Shown here piece after piece: positions 56,488 through 64,000 of a stretch of 64,000 nucleotides of DNA. Source of the DNA: Edaphochlamys debaryana (Eukaryota > Chlorophyta > Chlorophyceae > Chlamydomonadales); the NCBI GenBank assembly GCA_016858145.1, contig JAEHOE010000001.1, forward strand, positions 2,232,001 to 2,296,000, given 5' to 3'. Each line of letters starts with the position of its first letter. Position 1 is the stretch's first letter. Below the pieces are notes generated by a model, which worked only from the letters and a program-made list of their open reading frames with translations, had not been told where the DNA came from and searched no databases. Both the position numbers and the translations under genes were made by a program.

Positions 56488-59400
56488 TCACACCAGCAGC
56501 TGCCCACTCTTCTGAGCCATCCCCCCCAGGAGCACCACCAGGACCGCCAGGACCACCAGTGCCAGCGCCGCCCTCACAGGAACGGCCACGCAGCCCTCCC
56601 AGCCCCAGCCGCCACCCACCCCAACAGCTCCACCGGTCAGGGCATGAGCGCCGCGCTCCTCACCCCCCACGGCGCTGGCAGTCCCTGACGCCCCACGCAG
56701 CCGGCGCCGCAGCACCGCGGCCGACACGCCGCCCTTGACGGACCCCGTCATCGATACGCCGACCTCGCCGCTCAGCCCCTCGGCGCCGTCCTCGCTGGCG
56801 GCGGCGTCCTCCAGGCCGGCGGCGCAGCCCTCGCCCAGGTCGCTGGAGGGCCGGCCGCTGCTGCCGCTGGCGAGGCTGGTGGCGGTGAGGGAGCGCGAGG
56901 GCAGGCTGCCGGCGGCGTCCTCGCTGCCGCTGAAGGAGCTGCTCGGGCTGGGACCGCGCCTGGGCCCGCGGCTGCGAAGCCTGCCCCTGCGGTCTGCCTG
57001 CTGGCTGGCACCGCCCAGGCCCACGAGCCATGCCGCCAGAAGGGAGCTGCGGCCGACGCTGACGCTGGGCGCCTCAGCTGCCGCCGCCGTGATGCCTGCA
57101 GCCACGGCGGAGGCCACGGCGGCCTGTGCGGGGTTCTGGAGCTTGTGCTGGGCTTGTAGCAGGGCGGGTGTGGCGTACTGCATGTACGACTGGATGACGT
57201 CGGCGAAGTCGTACTGCACGGGCTGCCAGCCCAGCTCGCGGCAGGCCTTGTCGGGTCGGTACCAGTGCTCCACGCCCGTCTTGTAGACCTGGGGGGAGCG
57301 AGGGTGGCGGAGGCGCGAGTTACGAGGTAGAGAACCGGAAATAACAAGAAGGCTCTAGCGCCTATCGATCTCCCCTTTATTGAGCCACCGGGCCGGCACC
57401 CCAATCTCCGCCTTTGCGCCCCTTCTCCCCCCTTCCACCTCACCTCCATAACCGTGAGCCAGGGCTCCAGCGCCGCCACCGCCCGCTCCAGCGCCCACGC
57501 GCCGCGCCCCAGGGCCGGCCCCGCCCGCGCCGCCGCCAGCGCGGCAGCCGCGTGGGCGGCCTCCGCCGCGTAGGCTCCCGCCGCAATGAGGTGCAGCGGC
57601 AGCGCCGTGCGGGGCGGCGTGTAGCCTAGGCCACGGAGCAGCGGCGCCCAGAAGTCGAACGTGGCTGCGGGTTTGGGGGGCAACGGCAATTGGAAGACGT
57701 TCAGCATGTGGTGCTACCGTGCTAGCAGGTGATTCTGGCAGGCGGTGCCTTGCGGTCGGTACAGGCGGTATAAGGATGTGCACGTGGTCGCATGGCATGC
57801 ATGGGGCCTCACCGATGGGCGTGCCGTCCGACACGAAGTAGGCCTGGCCGGCTGCCACGTGGCGGGCAGATGCGCCCAGGCCCCTCCAGGCCGCCAGCAG
57901 CGCCGACACCAGGTTATCCACGTGGATCCTGGGGTAGGGGGAAGGAGGGGAGAGGGCTGCCGTAGGGCCAAGGGGCCAGTGTGGAGCAGCTGGGCTGGAT
58001 GTGAGGACTTCAGGTTCAAGAGCTGCATGCAAGGCCCAGAGAGAGATGAAAGCGAGATGACCTCCCGAGCCCCCACATCCCGTCCCCAAGCAATGCCTTT
58101 TCCCTGGCAGCGCTGGCTTTAAGTACCCTCACCCAGAGCCCACCACCCTTCGCCACCTGCTAGGCACCAACCCCCGCCCGGACCCACCAGTCGGTGCGCG
58201 CGTCCACGGGGCCGAAGCGGAACCTCAGCAGCCCGGCCTTGGCGTACGACAGGATGCGCGGCGTGTGGCGCAGCTCCCCGGGGCCGTAGATGCCGGGCGG
58301 CCGGACCGCACACGTGCGCAGCACGGGGCTGCTGACGCTGCAACTGCTGCTGCTGTCCGGGCCACAAGCAGAACTGGACTCCACCAGCTGCTCGTCATCA
58401 TCAGCCGTTCGGTGGCTGGGGCTAGCAGGGGCGGTGCGTACGGCGTTCGCGGGGGAGCCGTTGGCCTCCAGCACCATGCGCTCGGACTGCGCCTTGGTAC
58501 GGCTGTACTCGTCGGGGTACTGCTCGAACGGCAGGTACGAGGCGGTGGCTTCCGTACCGCCCCGCACGCGCTCGCGCCGCCATACGGCGTTGTACGACGA
58601 CACGTGCACGAGGCGGCGCGCACCGGCGGCCGCCGCCGCCGCCAGCAGCGTGGCGGTGCCGCCAACGTTGATCTGGCGAATGAGGTCTGCGGCGGGGTCC
58701 ACAACAACCGGAAGGCCCCGTCAACAGCATAACAGCACGGCCTCAAGGGGGAAGCGCTGACCCCAGGGGCGTGGCACTCAGCACGATGCACAGTACCGGT
58801 AAGCTGTCACGGCCCGCCAGCCCTGCCATGCAAGGCGGAAGCCGTCGCACTCAGCAGTCAGCACAAGTACCGAAAGACAGGCAGCCCTCGGGGCGCACGG
58901 TACCTGTGCGCAGGGACTCGGCGCCGCTCATGCCGTAGGAGGCGAGGTGGAAGACCGAGTGCGCGCCCGCGCAGGCGGCTGCCACGTGGGTGGGGCTGCG
59001 CAGGTCCCCCAGGGCCAGCCGGCAGCCGGGGGGCAGCGGCACCGCGGGCGGACAGCGGTCGAAGAGGATCACCTGCCGGGGGCGGAGGGGTCACGGGCAA
59101 GGTAAGTGGTGGGTGAAGATGCCGGATGGGCAAAACGTTGACGCGTGCTTCATCATACAGCAACCCCCAGGGCCATTCTCCCGCTGCATCATCCCATAAC
59201 ACACTTCTCCGGGCTGCGGCCTTGTACACCAGAAGTCACTACGGCCCACGCCTCACCTCGTGTCCCTCCGCAACAAGAGCCCGTGCAAGGCGGAGGCCGA
59301 CGTAGCCGCAGCCCCTGCGGGTGCAGGCCACATGGAGATCGGGGGTGTCAGCAAGGCCAGGCGATGAGATCAAGCCCTCGGCAGCAGTAGGGCAAGTGGG

Positions 59401-59898
59401 GCCAACAAGCTTATCACCCAAGCTCCGACCCGCATGCCCTACACCTCCCGTGCCTCACCCGGTGACTAGGCAGCGCACTCCGCCGGGTGAGGCGCAGCGA
59501 GATGTGGAGGGCACTGCCGCAGACGCCACGCAGGCTTCGACTGGCAGCGAGGGCGGGGCGAACTCCCGGCCATTGCTGTGCATTGGGCCGGTGGAGGCGC
59601 TGGCTAAGGGAACGGGCGGTGACGGCGGCGGCGATGGCAGGGGGGACGGAGCGAGGGGGAGTGGGTGCGGGACGGTGGCGCTGGGCGTCGCTGGTGCGGA
59701 GGGGCCCTTGGAGGTGTCTGGCGGCAGCTCGTAGCTAACGGCATCCAGGCTGTCACCGACGGGACCAGCCTCGAGGGCGCTGTTGGCGAACGCAGGGCCA
59801 GCCAGGCAGCTAGCGGCGGGCTTGCCAGCGGCGGCGCTGGCGGGCTTCCTCAGCGCCGCCACCGCGCCGCCGCCAGCGACCCAGGCATCGGCGTCCAT
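56488..59898 (-). CDS. SDR42E-type 3-beta-hydroxysteroid dehydrogenase/epimerase family protein
   Basis: Minus-strand gene of about seven exons, roughly 770 aa; ATG at 59896-59898 (MDADAWVAGGGAVAALRK), stop at 56488-56490. A ~145-residue low-complexity N-terminus leads into the NAD(P) site VTGGCGYVGLRLARALVAEG, formed across the splice 59462/59322. Then come VILFDRCPP, VFHLASYGMSGAESL, the catalytic YSRTK (YxxxK) in EYSRTKAQSERMVLEANGSP, CAVRPPGIYGPGELRHTPRI, HVDNLVSALLAAWRGLG, QAYFVSDGTPI and YKTGVEHWYRPDKACRELGW. These follow human SDR42E1 block by block as I recall it. A C-terminal extension ends in a hydrophobic span (AALALVVLAVLVVLLGGMA), so it is probably membrane-anchored. The family acts on sterol-like or other lipid hydroxyls; the substrate here is unknown. 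It is sandwiched between the two histone pairs. Confidence 0.88.
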
Positions 59899-60785
59899 CT
59901 GCCGCCAGAATGGGAGCGGCTAGGGGCTAAAGGGCTGCCGCTGAGGAGGCACAGCACGCTGCTGGGACTCGCAGGGGGCTACTTGAGGGCACCAAGAGGG
60001 AGGGCACGAGTCTGCAAGGAGGCAGGGGAGAGGTCCGTAAGCGAGCGTGCTTGCAGGGACGGACGGCAGGGCGGAGGTACGTGCGCGAACGTGCCAGCTT
60101 GCAGATTGGGGCCCTCGCATTCCCGCGCTGCGCGCAGCGGGACTCACGCCGTTGCACGCCGTAGCTCCGGTCGCTTTGGCGACGCTTGTAATCACGTTTG
60201 TGGGGCGGCTGCGAGGCGGACTCGTCGGGGGTTGAAGCGTTCGCGGCAAGTGAGGTTGTCAGGGCTAAGACGCCGGTTCCGTGCTGTGGTGCACGCCGTG
60301 ATGCGCAACGGCTGGCGGCTGCGGCGACCGAGCAAGCCACGGCAAGCGTTAGCGTCAGCGGACGGCAGCGCTGCGCCATGGCCCCTTGCTTCGCTGGCCA
60401 CCATCGCGGCACGACGCGCGGCAGCCTCGGACTGCTGCACGCCGCTTTCTGACGGCCGCGGAACACCCGCAGCAAGTGCTTGAGGCGGAACACATCTCAC
60501 GGCAGCGTGCGCTGGCGTGCAGCTGCGAGCGCGGGGCAGCAGGTGACCCATGGGGCCGCGCACCCGTTGGCATGCCGCCGCCCCCAGCCCCCTCAGAGCC
60601 CCCTGCTACCCCGGCCGCCACTAGCCCCTGCTCCCCACGCCCCTCCCCTACCGGTAACAACCCCGGGGATAAGGCACGCTACAAGTCCCTCTGGCGCAGG
60701 CCCGCCCCTCTCCGCTGCCCACGTTTACGCCCCCGCCAACAATCCTTCGCCTCAACGACCCAAGCATGCAAAGTCAGATCATGGT
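59899..60785. other. Region between SDR42E-like start and H3 3' end
   Basis: About 890 bp that should contain the SDR42E-like promoter. Several open frames exist in both directions but show no conserved protein features. Confidence 0.45.
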
Positions 60786-60801
60786 GGTGTTGAGAAACAC
60801 C
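60786..60801 (-). terminator. Histone 3' palindrome of H3
   Basis: Reads GGTGTTTCTCAACACC on the coding strand, 97 nt beyond the H3 stop. This is about twice as far as in the H2A, H2B and H4 genes. Confidence 0.95.
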
Positions 60802-60898
60802 GGGTTGTTCGGGTGGCGCAGGCCAGGGGCCGGCGGCGGGGTGGAGGGGTTAGCCCCCGACCCCAGCAGCAGCCCCCCAGCTCCAGCACAGAGCACGC

Positions 60899-61896
<998 letters not shown>

Positions 61897-61936
61897 GCGG
61901 GTGGGCCCCTCACACGCCAACAAGCAACCACAACCC

Positions 61937-61952
61937 GGTGTTTCTCAACACC
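61937..61952 (+). terminator. Histone 3' palindrome of H4
   Basis: GGTGTTTCTCAACACC, 40 nt beyond the H4 stop, preceded by AACCC as in the other three genes. Confidence 0.96.
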
Positions 61953-62359
61953 ACCACTCGTGTGACTCGGGCGAAACGGGTCAGCAGGCACAGCCAGGTT
62001 CAACCCAGGGAGGCGGCTGATGCGGCTGAGTGGTACAACCTTCAGCCCCTAGTCAGCGAGGAACAGCACTGACTGGGGGACCTGTCGAGGGGCGTGTGCC
62101 GTTAGTGTGGGTCAAGCTAAGGCAAAGCCATTGCTGGAGGAACAAGAGTCCCGGCCTCCCGGGGCGGTCGGGGGCGCCACTCCACGGCAGCGGGAACGTG
62201 CCGCCGACTTGACGGCCGCGTCGTGCACAGGCACAGCTCGCCAGTGCACACAACTTGTCCTGCGTACTGTGCTAAGCCTCATCTCCTGTGTCGCCACCAA
62301 GGCCACTGCCAAGTTGGGTCGCGACGCATTCTATTCTGCCAATAGCCTCGACCTTCCTT
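61953..62359. other. Spacer between H4 and the UXT-like gene
   Basis: 407 bp; should hold the UXT-like promoter. No other feature recognised. Confidence 0.45.
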
Positions 62360-63092
62360 ATGAGCACCAAAGCACCTGAAGACAGCAAACCAGTAACGCA
62401 AGAAGAGCTAGACCGGCTCACTGGCTATGGGCAGGACATCAAGGCCGATGCGGAGCGGCTGAAGGAGCGAAAGGCCCGCCTCGAACAAGAGCTACAGGAG
62501 TGCAATAAGCTAGAGGAGGAGGTGCAAAAGCTGGTCGCGGTGAGCAGGGGAAGCTCCAGTGCGGGCAAGTGAGAGACTTGGGGTGCACGGCGGCGGTGCG
62601 GGCCCCCGCCCGTGTCACGCGCTCTTACCCGCAACGGCTCTCCGCCCTTGGCTTGCCTCTGCAGTTGGGCAAGCACGTCCAGGCCACCGGTCCCCTCCTG
62701 TAAACCTTAAGCCCCTGCCTCCTCCCAGACCCCTCCGTTCTGGTGGTGGGCCAGGCCCGGCTAGCTGCACGTTGCTTTGACCCCTCCTTTCTCCCTCTCC
62801 CTCCCTCCACCAGGACAAGACCTCTGCCTTTGACACACGAGTTGACGTGGGCTGCGATGTGCTGTGCGCTGCGCACGTGCCCGACACGAGCCGGCTGTAC
62901 GTGAGCGTCGGCCTGGGCTTCCATGTGGAGGCGGCCCTTTCTGAGGTGACGGAGCTGGTAGCCCCGCGCAAGGCTCACCTGACCGCCCAGATTGCAGACG
63001 TGGGCCAGCGGCTGGCCGACGCGTCCGCCTGCATTGCGGCGTTTGACAATTCCTTACGGCTTCTGCGGGAGGATCACGGGCAGGGAGCATGA
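62360..63092 (+). CDS. UXT: UXT-like prefoldin alpha-type subunit
   Basis: Two exons, 62360-62539 and 62814-63092, join in phase to give 152 aa, close to the ~157-aa human UXT. The donor is GTGAGC and the acceptor CAG. The ATG at 62360 (MSTKAPEDSKPVTQEELDRL) is the first in-frame ATG. The core matches UXT: an N-terminal coiled coil (RLKERKARLEQELQECNKLE), then VDVGCDVLCAAHVPDTSRLY, VSVGLGFHVEAALSEV and a second coiled coil (KAHLTAQIADVGQRLADASA). Human UXT has [20 protein letters not shown] here. UXT is part of the R2TP/prefoldin-like co-chaperone that helps assemble RNA polymerases and PIKK kinases. It is not a core prefoldin subunit on this evidence, although prefoldin 5 is the nearest alternative. 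Confidence 0.86.
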
Positions 63093-64000
63093 GCCGGCGT
63101 GGAAAGGGCGCATTTGCTTCGGGGGCTTGAAGGGCACACCGTGTGCAAAGGGCAGGGCCTGCATCGGGCATGTTATTTTTGCTAGCGACCTGTCGGTTGA
63201 CACGGGTGCAGGAGGAGCTGGTTGCAGGAGGAGCTGAGAGGAGGAGCCAGGATGAGCAGGATACGGCAAGCCTGCCTGGGGCCGAAGTACGGGGAACGGC
63301 TGTGAAGGCGTGCACCCAAACGGCTTGGTGCGCCGGGCGCTCTGAGGTGCCGCCTGCGTCAGGCGCGGACAAGCTGCGTGGCCATGACGCGGTCTGAGGG
63401 GTGGTCAAGGTGGTGCCCTGCACGGTGGCTTGGAGGGGGGATGTAGGGCGGAACGTCGTGGTATGCAAGCTCGTGGGACGGAAAGTTGCTGTTCGGGCTG
63501 CGCCGCAGTGGACTCGGTGCAAGGGTTGGAGCCACTATATCGGACGCTGCGGCAGGCTTGAGCCATGAAGAAGCTTGTGAGCTGGTATTGGGCTGTGGCC
63601 TGTGGGTGGGCTTGGAGCCGCTGGACCTCGCTGGAGGGCAAACTGGAGGTGTTGAGCTGCATCGGATGCAGCGTGGGTGCGTTGCAGCAGGTGCCCCCGG
63701 CGCCCTGCCCCGTGGGCATGCACCTGGGGTGTCAGTTCGAGTGAACACTTATCCAAGAACTTGGCGGGTTGGAGCTGACCCATGGTGGCAGTCAAGAGAG
63801 GCACCTTCACGCCATTGTGACGTGGCATTTGCCTGGGACTGACGCGGAGTAAAGTGAAATTGACTCCACACTGAGAGGTGCATCTTGAGCCACTGGGGGC
63901 CTAGGGGGTTAACGCCTCGAGGTCACCTCAGCCTGCCCTAAGCACCTCACGTTCAGTGCACGGCTGCCCGCGGAAATTGCTGTGAGGGGTAATTGTGATG
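63093..64000. other. Region downstream of the UXT-like gene
   Basis: About 900 bp to the window edge. It probably includes the UXT-like 3' untranslated region. No TGTAA and no second gene were recognised. Confidence 0.4.

Noticed and set aside
59665..60483. Plus-strand open frame of 272 codons overlapping the start of the SDR42E-like gene
   Set aside because: Arg/Ala/Gly-rich with no domain, antisense to a supported first exon; likely a composition artefact.
62288..62359. Upstream extension of the UXT-like frame
   Set aside because: No in-frame ATG upstream; MSTKAPEDSK at 62360 is the first, and the resulting length fits UXT.

Overview
The window is nuclear DNA from a green alga of the Chlamydomonas/Volvox (volvocine) type. 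The reasons are very GC-rich genes split by many short GT..AG introns, TGTAA used as a poly(A) signal, divergently paired core histone genes with the volvocine 3' palindrome instead of a poly(A) signal, an H3 one residue shorter than the usual form, and long Ala/Gly/Pro-rich insertions inside otherwise conserved proteins. The species cannot be fixed from the sequence alone. Nothing bacterial, viral or organellar was seen. All multi-exon models were assembled by eye from conserved segments and splice motifs, so outer limits are firmer than individual exon ends.

Layout from left to right. An SMPD4-like neutral sphingomyelinase-family gene runs off the left edge (minus, 1-2249). It is divergent from a MYND zinc-finger gene (plus, 3067-6915). 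A secreted BPI/LBP-family lipid-binding protein follows (minus, 7616-11860). Next are kinesin-like calmodulin-binding protein KCBP (minus, 12948-20441) and, divergent from it, the HOPS subunit VPS39/VAM6 (plus, 20948-28015). An unrecognised proline-rich gene (28537-30056) is followed by about 2.4 kb without a gene. A protein kinase with an altered DFG motif (minus, 32494-34054) is divergent from a RabC/Rab18 GTPase (plus, 34522-36548). A RAP-domain organelle RNA-binding candidate (plus, 37650-42960) converges on a very large CAP59/CMT1-type (GT69) glycosyltransferase-like gene (minus, 43447-52667).

The right end is a core-histone locus: an H2B/H2A divergent pair (53721-54919) and an H3/H4 divergent pair (60899-61896). 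They are separated by a 592-bp hAT-like MITE (55301-55892, with terminal inverted repeats and a near-perfect 8-bp target duplication) and an SDR42E-type 3-beta-HSD/epimerase gene (minus, 56488-59898). A prefoldin-like UXT homologue (62360-63092) lies beyond H4.

The genes do not form one pathway; this is an ordinary mixed eukaryotic gene neighbourhood. Loose themes are endomembrane traffic (VPS39, RabC), lipid handling (SMPD4-like, BPI/LBP, SDR42E), the cytoskeleton (KCBP) and chromatin (histones). Most adjacent genes are divergent and share spacers of 0.3-0.8 kb. The least explained items are the proline-rich gene, the kinase with DTD in place of DFG, the glycosyltransferase with a pherophorin-like proline rod and acidic repeats, and the MYND protein's C-terminal domain.
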